DNA from: Agelaius tricolor
Lineage: Eukaryota > Chordata > Aves > Passeriformes > Icteridae
Assembly (NCBI GenBank): GCA_023055355.1
Contig: JALJCS010000020.1
Location: 6,121,001 to 6,185,000 of the forward strand
Reading direction: 5' to 3'
Length of the DNA stretch: 64,000 bases
A program made the translations under genes and the position numbers. Shown here one piece after another: positions 12,601 through 22,370 of the stretch; the first letter of the stretch is position 1; each line of letters opens with the position of its first letter. The notes beneath the pieces were generated by a model that saw nothing but the letters and a program-made list of their open reading frames with translations, had not been told where the DNA came from and did not search any database.

Positions 12601-13085
12601 CATGGGCCTGATAAAGCTGAAATATCAGTGTGGAATTGCCTGCTCTGACAGGCTTTATCAGGCCAGGCATTTCCCAGCAGTGTGCAGCTGCCCCAGCAGG
12701 AAGGGAGCAGCTCCCCTCCCGGCCTGGTGCATGCCTGCAGTAACCACATGAACCACAAAGCATGTTTTTATCTTGTTAAGCTGCTAAGCTCTGAAGTGTT
12801 CCGTTTAGCATGGTAATAACAAGGCTGAGTGATAAAGCTTTTAGTGGCTAGAGAAATAGCAGCCAAGATCTCCTGTGAAGGGGACATGCAGTTTGTTTTC
12901 TTTACAAGGATTCTTCTGGACATGCCAGCACAGAAATAAATCAAATTCCATAGGCTAGATAACACCCTGGCTGTGAGACAGACCAACAAAAGCTGGGAAC
13001 TCAGCAATAAAGAGATGCTGTTAAGTGACTTAGGCCAAGAAGCCGACCTGTCAACCCTGATAAGGAATATCATCTAGATATGAAC
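12600..13085. promoter_or_regulatory. Candidate enhancer with six GATA-type sites
   Basis: WGATAR matches on either strand lie at 12609-12614 (TGATAA), 12655-12660 (TTATCA), 12768-12773 (TTATCT), 12830-12835 (TGATAA), 12957-12962 (AGATAA) and 13058-13063 (TGATAA, then GG). A rough expectation for random sequence of this length is about one. The first two sites sit in the arms of an inverted repeat. GATA clusters of this kind are typical of GATA-factor enhancers, for example in blood, endoderm or midbrain. The tissue and the target gene cannot be inferred here. Confidence 0.35.
12605..12664. other. Inverted repeat, 13-bp perfect arms, 34-base loop
   Basis: GGCCTGATAAAGC (12605-12617) and its exact reverse complement GCTTTATCAGGCC (12652-12664) flank 34 bases. 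RNA from either strand could form a 60-base stem-loop, about the size of a short microRNA precursor. The perfect pairing stops at the loop side (a G:U pair, then mismatches), so the stem is shorter than the usual 22 or more pairs. It does not match a microRNA I know. It could equally be a pair of divergent GATA sites in DNA. Confidence 0.6.
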
Positions 13086-14420
13086 CAACCAATAAAATAA
13101 ACCACACTATTTAGGTACTGGACTGTTTTTCAATAAAGCCAATATAATGTCAGCATCTGCAGAAATAGGTTATTTTTTCCCTGTTTTGGTTCTGCATGAG
13201 TAGGAGCAGTAAACACCCACCCAATGTTCCGACCTCACCCACAAAACAGTCATTTTATGTACCCAAAATGCTCTCATCATTCAAATCAAGAGCCTGGCTA
13301 AGACCCTCTCATGAGTGATTTAAACCTGGAACAAGGGTCATTCATAACCACAGTGGTGTCTCTGCCCTTGGGCAATCCAGGTCACCCCTCTGACCCTCCT
13401 GCCTCCCAAAGTGCCACCTCCACTTTTCTTTTATCTCCAGCAGTGCTGGAGCAGGTTGTTCTTCAGGGTTCAGATCTTTCCTACTGCTCTCATCAATGTA
13501 AACTGCTTTTCATGTTTTGAGCTCAGGCCTCACTGATTGGAAAGTCCCATTATAGATCAAAGGGGATGTTCATTTGCAACCCAATTTAAAGTAATGGAAA
13601 GTTATTCAAGCATCTATAGATGAAAGAGTCCAGCCTTTAATCACTTCGATTGCTATCTCACCCCTCCACTTTCAACTAGGCTGCTTCAACCCATGGCAGC
13701 TGCTCCCAGACAGGTGCAGATCAGTGGTTCATTTCTCACCACTGCACATTTGTGCTCTCTGTTTATGACCATGTCCTGCACTCTCAGAGCAGTTTCTAAC
13801 AAAATGTAAAAAGGACAATTTTCAGTATTTTTTTTTGTTTGGATCACTTGCAACAGGAACTAAGCTGAACAAGTCAAAAATCCCTCACAGAAAATGTAGA
13901 GATCCAAACAGAATGCTCCAGTGGTGGAGCAAGGCTTGGGGATGTCAGCACTGCCCACCATGCTGGACCAAGAATTTGGCTGCTTTGCAAATCAACAGGA
14001 TGAAAACACTCAGAAGGGTCAAGTGCCTTCCTCTTGTTGGTCAAGTGCCACGGGATCTTTGGCTGAAAGCCGAGGGTGGGATGCAAAGATTGAAAATAAC
14101 AGAGAATAAACTATGATTGAATTTTTATTTTTAAGCAGAGTGGGTGACCATTCTGATTCCTTCAGAAAGCCATTCCTACTGCCCCCCTTGGAGCTGCCCA
14201 GGAGAGCAGCAGCTGGTGCAGCACTGGCTAAGCTGGAATTATCCCAGTGTGCCTGGCAGCTTGGGCTGGCTCACAGCTCTGGATGGCACCACAGCCAGGA
14301 CTAAACCCTGCACAGCCCACTGGGGTACCAGGAGAGGCTTTAACCCCTGAGAAAATGGACTGAGCACTCAGAGTGACTGCCCAAGGAGCTGCAGTGCTGG
14401 GCTCTGCCAGGGGAGCCCTC
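13086..14420. other. Unique non-coding sequence, no gene seen
   Basis: The start (13086-13200) continues AT-rich sequence with CCAAT and AATAAA words and may belong to the preceding regulatory block. The rest, up to the minisatellite, is mixed sequence with no recognisable exon or mobile element. Confidence 0.55.
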
Positions 14421-14757
14421 ATCCACACACAGAATATCCACACAGACTATCCACCCACAGACTATCCACCCACAGACTATCCATACACAGACTATCCACA
14501 CACAGACTATCCAGACACAGACTATCCACCCACAGACTATCCACCCATAGAATATTCCACACACAGAATATCCACACACAGAATATCCACACACAGGCAT
14601 CCACACATAGAATATCCACCCACAGAATATCTACCCACAGAATATCCAGACACAGAATATCCACACACAGAATATTCCACCCACAGAATATTCCACCCAC
14701 AGAATATTCCACCCACAGAATATTCCACACACAGACTATCCACACACAGAATATCCT
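14421..14757. repeat. 15-bp minisatellite, 22 units
   Basis: The unit is AGAMTATCCACMCAC. Copies start at 14431, 14444, 14459, 14474 and so on to 14748. Two subtypes are partly segregated: AGACTATCC units dominate 14444-14548, and AGAATATCC units dominate the rest. A 16-bp variant (AGAATATTCC...) forms a run of four (14669-14732) plus a single at 14549. One unit (14595) is 14 bp. Because 15 is divisible by three and the unit lacks stops in several frames, long open frames run through it on both strands. They encode only simple repeats such as TDYPP and are not evidence of a gene. Confidence 0.97.
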
Positions 14758-16449
14758 AACAGTGGAGGAGCAGGCTCCATCCTGCCAGCTGGGTGAGGAA
14801 ATGAATCCCCTCCACCTTTAACAAGCACAGAGTCAGGCTGATTGCCAGTCTCCCCACTTCCCCCCGAAATACTGAAACTAGAAACACAAGGGAAACCACT
14901 GCCCAAACCAGTGCAGCAATCCCCTGCTGCAGCAGCTCTGAGGCACTTGTTTCACATGCCAGGAGTTGAGCAGGACCACGGCAGCTCACTGCAAACCCCC
15001 ATGAACTCTTCTGCAGCTGCACCAAGGAGCAGATTTTCAGGTGTCTCAGCTCCTTCCTCACACTTGCTACTGCTCTGTTCACACTCCACAAGCTGGGCCA
15101 CTTTCCTGCTCACCCAAGATTTCCCAGCACCCTGGCTCCACACTCATGGACTCTGGTGCAGAGGGAAGCACCTGGTGATCAAATTCTGGGACCCTGGTCT
15201 CTGCCCTCACTCCCTGCTCCTGACATTTCTTGTAGTTCTACCAACCAACTTTGCATGTGTCTTCATAATTTCCCTCCCCACAAATATTTTTGCTTCTATT
15301 CCCCATCCTATTTTTCTGCATCCAGTTATCTCCACAACACATATTTATCCTTACTGACCTTTTCCCTTGCCCCCTTTCTTCTCCACGTTGTTCTGAGCAT
15401 ATGCTGCCCTGCCTGAGGCTGGATTTTGAAGAGCTGTGAGATGCAGCTCACCCTTGTTACCCACTACCATAACCCGTGCTGAAGCTGCAGAGGAGTTTAT
15501 TGGTATCACCTAGAGAGGAGCTGACAGCAGATGACAGACTGCAGAAGACACTGGGCAGGTCTCCAGTTCCACTCCAGCCCCTGTGCACACCTGCCCACTT
15601 AGGCTGGGAGAGCTCACAGAGAAGGGGAACGCTCCTCAGCTGGCAGAAAGCAGCAGCAGGCACTCCTGTCTCCCATTCCCTCTTCATTAATGACAGCTGG
15701 AAGCTTTCTACAAATGAGCAAAGGGGCTGAGGCAATGGCCAGTAACAGCCTCTCCATTACCTGTTGTGGTTTGGGTAAAAACCATCCTGAAACAATAATC
15801 AGAAAGTGAATAAAACCCCTGGGTATGTTACAAATGTTCTTGGACAAACAGTAACTTTGCAGACAGGCTCTACAAGAACACTTTGGTGCCCAGAACCTAC
15901 GAGGCAGGTATCAATTTCTATAGTATTTTATCTCCTGTTTAAGCTCACCAGAGTGTCCATGCCACCAATGTCTGCTGGGCACTGCTCTCACAGCGGAAAC
16001 CTTGCCCAAACCAAGCACACAGCTGAACCTCAGGGGGCTGCAGGGCACCGTGGAGTCAGGAATGCAGAGAGCAGGAGAGAGTGAAGGGAAGAGAGGAGCA
16101 GAAATTAAGATCTTGGGCTTTAAGGTTTGACTAACTAAATGAGACAAGATTATTAAAAAAGTGGGAATGGTAAGCAGGGAAGGAAAGCAATTTTCCCTAA
16201 CCTGCCCCATCATGCCATTAACATTTAAATTAAAATGATGAATTGCTCAAATAGCCATGGTCAAGGCCTCTGTATCCTCCCCCACAGTAAGTACCTTGAT
16301 GCACTGTCATGTGCAAACAGCTCCTTCATGAGACACCAAAAGGCTCTTAATAATGGATATTATACTTCTGCAATGATCACAGTGGAAAGCACCCAAAATT
16401 ACCAGCTTTCCTTGCAGAATAATTTGTTATTTTAATGCTGTCAACCTGC
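14758..16449. other. Unique non-coding sequence, no gene seen
   Basis: A 171-codon open frame at 14842-15357 (+) is serine-, proline- and leucine-rich, has no domain, and is overlapped by open frames on the minus strand. I regard it as chance. No RNA gene or mobile element was recognised. Confidence 0.55.
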
Positions 16450-16800
16450 AGAAATAGATTTATTGTTATTAATAATAGTGATTTGCCACATTTTGCTAGT
16501 TAAATTACAGTGCTGTATAGTTAGTTCCACAATAAAGGACTGGAAGTGTGCCAGGAGATTGCTCATAGCTCAGAGTAACAGCAGTTGGCACTGTTCCCAT
16601 TAAGGCATTAAAATTTGAGTCAGAAACATAACAGATGCAAAACAAAACATGAGGTCGCTCGCGGGGATTATATAAAAACAATTAAAACAAATTAATTACC
16701 AGTTATGTTAGTGTTTCTCGGCGTACACGTAGAATGATTACAAATCCATGCAGAGGTCTTTTAAAGACCATAAAAGTCAATAAGGATCCCTGAGGGACTA
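16450..16800. promoter_or_regulatory. Candidate conserved non-coding element, AT-rich with retained CpG
   Basis: This AT-rich block keeps unusual CpG-containing words, GAGGTCGCTCGCGGGG (16651-16666) and CTCGGCGTACACGT (16717-16730), inside otherwise CpG-poor DNA. It also has an AATTAATTAC homeodomain-type site near 16691 and a near-palindrome GGTCTTTTAAAGACC in the 16750s. Retained CpG in AT-rich, repeat-free sequence is common in elements under selection. No open frame or splice pattern suggests an exon. Conservation was not tested. Confidence 0.38.
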
Positions 16801-16980
16801 TGAGGGAACTTTTGGTTTCCAGCATAGCAGTGGGTTTACAGAGATGAAATACAGGGAGGCACAGGCTGTGGGACAGCCCCAGGAGCAGCAGCAGCTCCTG
16901 GAGGCTCCTGAGGAAATCCAGCTACAAAGGTTCCTTGCACAAAAAGTCACTGTCCCCTGGTGCTGCAGATGGCAGAGGGG

Positions 16981-17000
16981 CCCAGTTCAGCTGAACTGGG
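16981..17000. other. Perfect 20-bp palindrome
   Basis: CCCAGTTCAGCTGAACTGGG equals its own reverse complement. Chance alone predicts about 0.06 such 20-mers in a window of this size. The centre is an E-box (CAGCTG). Allowing a one-base slip, the symmetry continues into flanking GGCC/GGGCC. It could be a dimeric protein site, a cruciform-prone spot, or chance. Confidence 0.9.
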
Positions 17001-18459
17001 GCCAGTGAGATAAACTGGAGCTAAGAGGATGCTCAAGAGCTCCCAGCAGGACAGACTTTCATAAACCAGGAGTTTCTTAGAAGAGGCTGCATCAGTTTTC
17101 TCCCCATCTTCCCCCAAGCAAGCCTGAAGGTTTCTAGTCCTTGATGAAAATTCACTGAAAAGCCTCTGCAGGGAATCCCTGTGAGGAGTCCAACCATAGC
17201 TAAATTCCTTTGAAGAATCAGGACTTTCTGGGGACAAACACAGTGGCTGCAGCTTTCACCTACAGCAAAGTTTCCAGAACAGAAAACCTCCTTGGGCAGC
17301 ATACAAGGTGTTACCTTTCTGTTTAACTGTTGTTTCTAGTTTTATGTTACCAGGGAAAAGAAAAACTGCCTTGGTATTTTAGCATCTGACTAATGGTGTG
17401 AAAACATTATCTTCCTATTGCTCTCCAAGGGGTGATTTTGTTCTTTGGAAAGAAATAGGTATGGAATAATCACACCAAGGCTGCTTATTGTGCATGTATA
17501 ATATCTAATAATAAAGAAATTGAGTTCAGCCTCACCACAGACCTCTCCTGCTGTCCCCCATGTGTGCACATCCAAAGCATCGTTTTTCTTATTAGTTCTT
17601 GTTAAGCATCATTTAAGTGCTTGATGCAGCACAGGAGAGTACCCAGCCCTGTCCTAAGGAGCACAGAGATGTAACAGCAGGCACCAAGTGTTCAGGTAAG
17701 CCCTGATCCTGGCAGGTGGTCCAGACACCACTTAGAATCACTTCAAGGGAAGAATAATCTTATTTCTTTCCTGCAATTCATACATTTGAATCGACCCATA
17801 GAAACCTTTTTTTTAAAACTGTTTAAATTTGCACAAATACTGGCAAGGAAGGAGGAAAAGAGGAAATATACAGCTCTGTGGCAAACAGACCTCCAGAAGA
17901 GGACAGAAGGGTCAGTGAACATTCTCCAGCACCATTTGGTGGAAATATACCCTTTGCCCCAGATCACATCCCCAGAGCAAACCAAGCAGCACAGCAAGGC
18001 CATATTGAGTTAGGAAAGAGGAAAGACGTGTTGTCACCTCCAATGGCCCTTGCCCAAGAAGCACCCACATTCCCAAGCCAAAACCAGGGCCAGCTGGCTG
18101 CCAGGAGCAGCCCAGCCAAGTGCCTTGCTCCAATTTCCTTCTCAAGCAATAAGGAATTTGCAGACTTTAAGTCCACCCTCTTAAAAAGCAGAGTGAAACA
18201 GTAAATATTGATGGGTATCACCAGATGTCACTGTTGTACAAAGTCACCCAACGTGCACATGGTAGGCTTGAAAAGACCCCTGGAACTTTGCAGTTGCCCA
18301 CTGTCTGGCCTCCCCTCACCCCCAGCAGCCCAAGGAGAGGTTCTGCCAGGGCATCAGCAGCAGTTTGCTCCCTGGCTGGTTTAAAGCCACTCCAAAGCAG
18401 AGGCACCCCAGGCTGTGGTTTGGGGAAGGAGCCACAGTGCACCACGACAGCTTTTGTTT
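17001..18459. other. Unique non-coding sequence, no gene seen
   Basis: Mixed sequence. The 17320-17530 part is AT-rich and repeat-free. A 108-codon open frame at 17878-18204 (+) overlaps open frames of similar size on the minus strand and has no recognised domain. Confidence 0.55.
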
Positions 18460-18860
18460 CAGGTCTGGTATGTTTATATTGAGCTTTATTTTTTAGTTGT
18501 GTTCCAATAGCATTCTTTCTGATGGAAAGCTAAATTGCAGGGCTCCAGCCACTGCTATCAGCTAGCAAAGAGATAACAATAATTAATACTTGGTAACATT
18601 GAGCCTGGAATGTCTCTTGTATGATGCTGCCTTATTAGTTTCAGCAGGGATTCTCTGAGATAATCAAACCCAGGATTTTAAAGTTCATTTGCTTCAAGCC
18701 TCATTCATACAGATTTTGATGTACTTCTAAGATGGCTTGGAAATGAGCATTTGCCTTCCAATAATATTGTTCCCTATCTGCAAGATATCTACCAGAAAAG
18801 AACAGTAGCTAGATGAGCTTAGGTTTAAACAAGATATGCACAGAGCAGTGTCCTTTCAAA
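18460..18860. promoter_or_regulatory. Possible conserved non-coding element
   Basis: A roughly 400-bp AT-rich, repeat-free block. AGATAA (18571-18576), AACAAT (SOX-type, 18575-18580) and TAATTAAT (homeodomain-type, 18580-18587) overlap one another within 17 bases, a compact composite site. No coding signal was seen. The assignment rests on sequence style and motif packing only. Confidence 0.27.
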
Positions 18861-20313
18861 AGCAAATCTGCTGAGGAAATAATTTCAGCTAAAAAAATAA
18901 ACACTACTGGCACTGCATCAGAAGAGCAGCAAAATAATGTTGATCCACTAAAGGAACACATTTAATGTTTTAAATCAAAACAGATCTGTGCAAGGAAGTG
19001 CTTGCTTAAAATCTGTGTGGTTTTATTCTGCAAGTCACATTTAGAAACAAAAAGAAGACAAAACATACAAGCATGAGGCCCTTGAGCCCCAGCCTGCTGC
19101 TGCTGGTTCGTTGTGTATCATCTGCTATTCCCAAGGTGACAAGTGATATCTGGATGCTGCTTGTGTAGTAATCCAGAACAAATTGGGTGTAATAGTTTTC
19201 TGTGAAGTACATTGTAAAAATAAAGAAAACATGCTGATTGAAAAATGCACTTCTCCACGCTCGGGGCTGATGGTGGCACAGGCTCAGTGCTCCCTGCCCT
19301 CCTTTGTGGCCTTGTGGACATGGAGCCAGCAGAAAGGGACAGAGCTGTGCTGGACTGATACCCCTGGTGCTCACTGACTGCAGCAGAGGCCAGCAGTTTT
19401 CACCTTGAGCTATTTTACTCTATTGCTCTCTTCAAAAATGCAGAGCAATTTTTTATTACTCATCAGCTTCCAGTTTGGCTCAGCTACACAAACCTCCATC
19501 CCCGTATAAAACTGCCCTAAGCACGAGGAACAAAGGAAAAATATGGACCAGAAATGCATCAGCTTGAAGGGAGATACTCAGGGGATACTACAGGGATTTG
19601 TCTGGAGCCTAATACAATTTAAATTATTTTTATTAATGTGCTGGAAGTAGTGCACAGAACAAATGGCACATGAATAAAGTTCAGATCATTCCAGAATGGA
19701 AAGTGTTGCAAAGAGAAATTGAAGAAAAAGAGCAGGCTTGGTGAAGTTCACAAAATATTAGCATGAAGTAGCAAAATGATATTCCAGCCAAAAAAATGCA
19801 GAGTTAATGCATAGTGTGGAGGCTTGAGGAATAAATCTCATGTGCAGCAGCCTGAGGAAAAGGAAGATGCTGCTGAGGCACAGTAAGGGGAGTGCTGAGC
19901 TGACACCAGCCTGTGCTCTCCAAGGGCCAGCCCAGCACCACTGCTTGGCTCTCTCCTTCTCCCCACCAGCCCCAGCTTTGCCATGGGTCACACTGAGGGA
20001 CACAAAGGCAGTGCAGACTTCTAATGAGACAGCATAAGGCAAAGAGCTTTGGGAGAAAGACTCCTTGTTTCAAGACAGAAAGCAAGCACAGGCTACCCGA
20101 GGTCAGGCAGCAGCAGCCCACCTCGGGCTCTAATTGCCTGCTGCAGGATTTCTGACATTTTTGTCTAATACAGCTGGTAGCACAGTGGGAGACAAAATAT
20201 CATACTCTGATCCAGTCCATGAGTAGACTTAATCTCTCATGCTCTCTCCCCCTGCCATCCTTCAGCAGTATTTTCTAATAAAATGGAAGCGCTTGTGCTA
20301 GCATTAATAAGAG

Positions 20314-20322
<9 letters not shown>
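18861..20322. other. Unique non-coding sequence, no gene seen
   Basis: No exon, RNA gene or mobile element is recognised. The 19590-19700 part is AT-rich. The 19820-20110 part is GC-richer with open frames on both strands and is judged non-coding. Confidence 0.55.

Positions 20323-20344
<22 letters not shown>
20323..20344. repeat. A22 homopolymer
   Basis: Twenty-two A residues follow CCAAATT. No retroposed body or target-site duplication is evident upstream, so it is listed as a simple repeat and not as the tail of a processed pseudogene. Confidence 0.95.
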
Positions 20345-22234
20345 GCTTATTTTTGAAAGTCTGAAGCTACAGCTTAGTAATGCCAGAGCAGAGTCAGCTA
20401 CAGGAGCTATCCCAAGGTCAACCAGGCAAGCCAGGGCCAACTCAGCAAACCAACCCAGATCTAAACCCCAGCCACAGCTGCCTGAGCTTCCCCTGCAATT
20501 GCACAGATTTTCTTTTGCACTCAAAAGAGGCCTCTCAATGCCAGGAGAGATGAGCAGCACAAGTTTGAACAATTGTGACCCAGGAGGCAGAGCAGCAGTG
20601 CTGCAGGGAGGGATCCTCCTGCCAAAGGGGTGTTACAGAGCTGGAGCTGCCCCTTGTCCTTAACCCTTGCAGGAGGTTTGGGAGAGCAATTCCAGCCTGT
20701 CAGAGCTGGAGGCTGGAGCTGCTCCAGGCCCCTCAGCCCCTGTTCCCCAGCTGACACTGCACCCAAAACAGCCCCTACAAAGGGAATCCCAGCCTTGCTG
20801 GTCCTACACTGGGGACAGCTTGGCTCTGGGAGAGCCCAGCCAAGTGCTGGAGCACCAGCGCTGGATAGATGCTGTCACCAAGCCAACAGCAGAGTCATCA
20901 GGGGCCAAAGAAAAGAGCAAATATTTGTAATCAGAGCTGCTGCAAACCTACTGGTTCCTTGCTAAGCCCTAAGAAAAACAAGGAGATGAAAAGCTGGCTT
21001 CTGCTCTTTTAAGCAGGCACTGGAAATGCCTTGGCTGGGTGCAGAGCGATGGTGTTTACACAGCTCCCCATCACCCCTGAGCTGCTGCTGTTGACAAGCA
21101 GCAGGGAATGGGATCTCTGTCCATGAAAATGGATGATGTCAGGGTTAATTAACCCGACCTGAGGTGACACAGCCAGCAGCAGCCACTCCATGGGCTGGCA
21201 GGGAGAGGCTATATATAGTTCTGTGACACGATGAGACGCATCAGTCACGGGGCACAGGAAATACAAAGGCACCATGATTGAACAGCAAATTCTGCCTGGT
21301 GATCCCAGGAGGGCTGGCCAGATGAAACAGGGCACAGAGCACAGCACAACCACAGCGCAATATGCATTTCCAGCATGTGGCATTTGCTGGTAGCAGTTTG
21401 CCTCTAGAATGAAGGACAGAGGATTTGTGCATCTTCAACAGGGAAATTTCCTTCCAAGTCTGGAGGTCACGGCTGTGCAAAGCACCCAGAAGCTTTGCTT
21501 CCCCAGGGTATGTGAACTCTGTGCTCAGTTCAAGCTGCAGACTTTGTCTCCCCCTGATTTCTCTTGCAAATCTGTCTGAGCCCAGAATGCAAAGCAGAAT
21601 TCAGTCAGATGTCCAAGCAAAGCCACACAAAGCCATGAATTTCATGTGGTTCTTGACAGGAAGCTATAAATCAATCCAGGGCTGCCCCCAAAGGTTTCTC
21701 AAACCTTCAGGTGACTTTTCAGCTATTTATTTATGGGATTCTAAACACAGGGCAGAGCTGAGCTAAGGTGACTCTGTCAGGGTGCTGGGCTTGTTCCTGA
21801 GCATTTTCAGAGCTGATAGGGAAAAGCAAAAATCCTCCTCACTCTCTCTTCCTTCTCACCAGCTACCTGAACACAAATCCAGCACCTTCAGGAGGCAATT
21901 TTAGGAAGCCTTTGATGCTGTTGGACAGAAGCCTTGTTTTGGTTGCAGGTTGCTGCTGCTCCCTGAGAAAAAAGCAGTATTTGATGGGTGGCTGTGGGCA
22001 GCTCCTGGAGGGAGGCAGCTTGCCTTCATCACATCAAGGGACAGCAAGCCTAAACTCAGGCAAACCCCACCAAGGAAACACTTGTCCTTGTTGCTGGTTC
22101 CTGCTCCAATCAAGGAATTGATCCCAATACTCCAAGCTGCCCTTAAGATCAACAGCAAGGAAGGTTTTGTTTGCACTGCCTGCAGGCCTTGCTGGAGAGC
22201 TGGGCTGCAGGTGGGCTGGGGCTGCTCCACAGCC
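20345..22234. other. Unique non-coding sequence, no gene seen
   Basis: GC-richer mixed sequence with many overlapping short open frames, none with a recognised domain. A palindromic homeodomain-type site at 21142-21155 is listed separately. Confidence 0.55.
21125..21245. promoter_or_regulatory. Possible regulatory element with TTAATTAA palindrome
   Basis: GGGTTAATTAACCC (21142-21155) is a perfect 14-bp palindrome, suited to a homeodomain dimer. Downstream are TATATATAG near 21210 and several CpG words in CACGATGAGACGCATCAGTCACGG-like sequence. A 14-bp palindrome is expected a few times per window, so the symmetry alone is not significant. Confidence 0.22.
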
Positions 22235-22370
22235 TGCACTGGGGAGAGTGGATAATGATAAACGCTCCCTCTCGGCCTTCAAACACATTAATCCATAAAT
22301 ATTGATGGCCCTGAAGTGCTCTGTTTACCCAAAAAGCCGGTGAAATGTTGGCAGGAGCCGAGTACCTGCC
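22235..22370. promoter_or_regulatory. Possible conserved non-coding element
   Basis: A short AT-rich block between GC-richer flanks. It carries TAATCC (OTX/PITX-type, 22289-22294), a TGTTTAC forkhead-type site (22322-22328), and CpG words (AACGCTCCC, CTCGGCC, GCCGGTG). It is repeat-free and has no exon structure. Conservation was not tested. Confidence 0.28.

Noticed and set aside
14373..14759. 128-codon open frame rich in TDYPP, with open frames on the other strand
   Set aside because: Entirely explained by the 15-bp minisatellite, whose period is divisible by three.
14842..15357. 171-codon open frame on the plus strand
   Set aside because: Compositionally ordinary non-coding sequence, overlapped by minus-strand open frames, with no family match I recognise.
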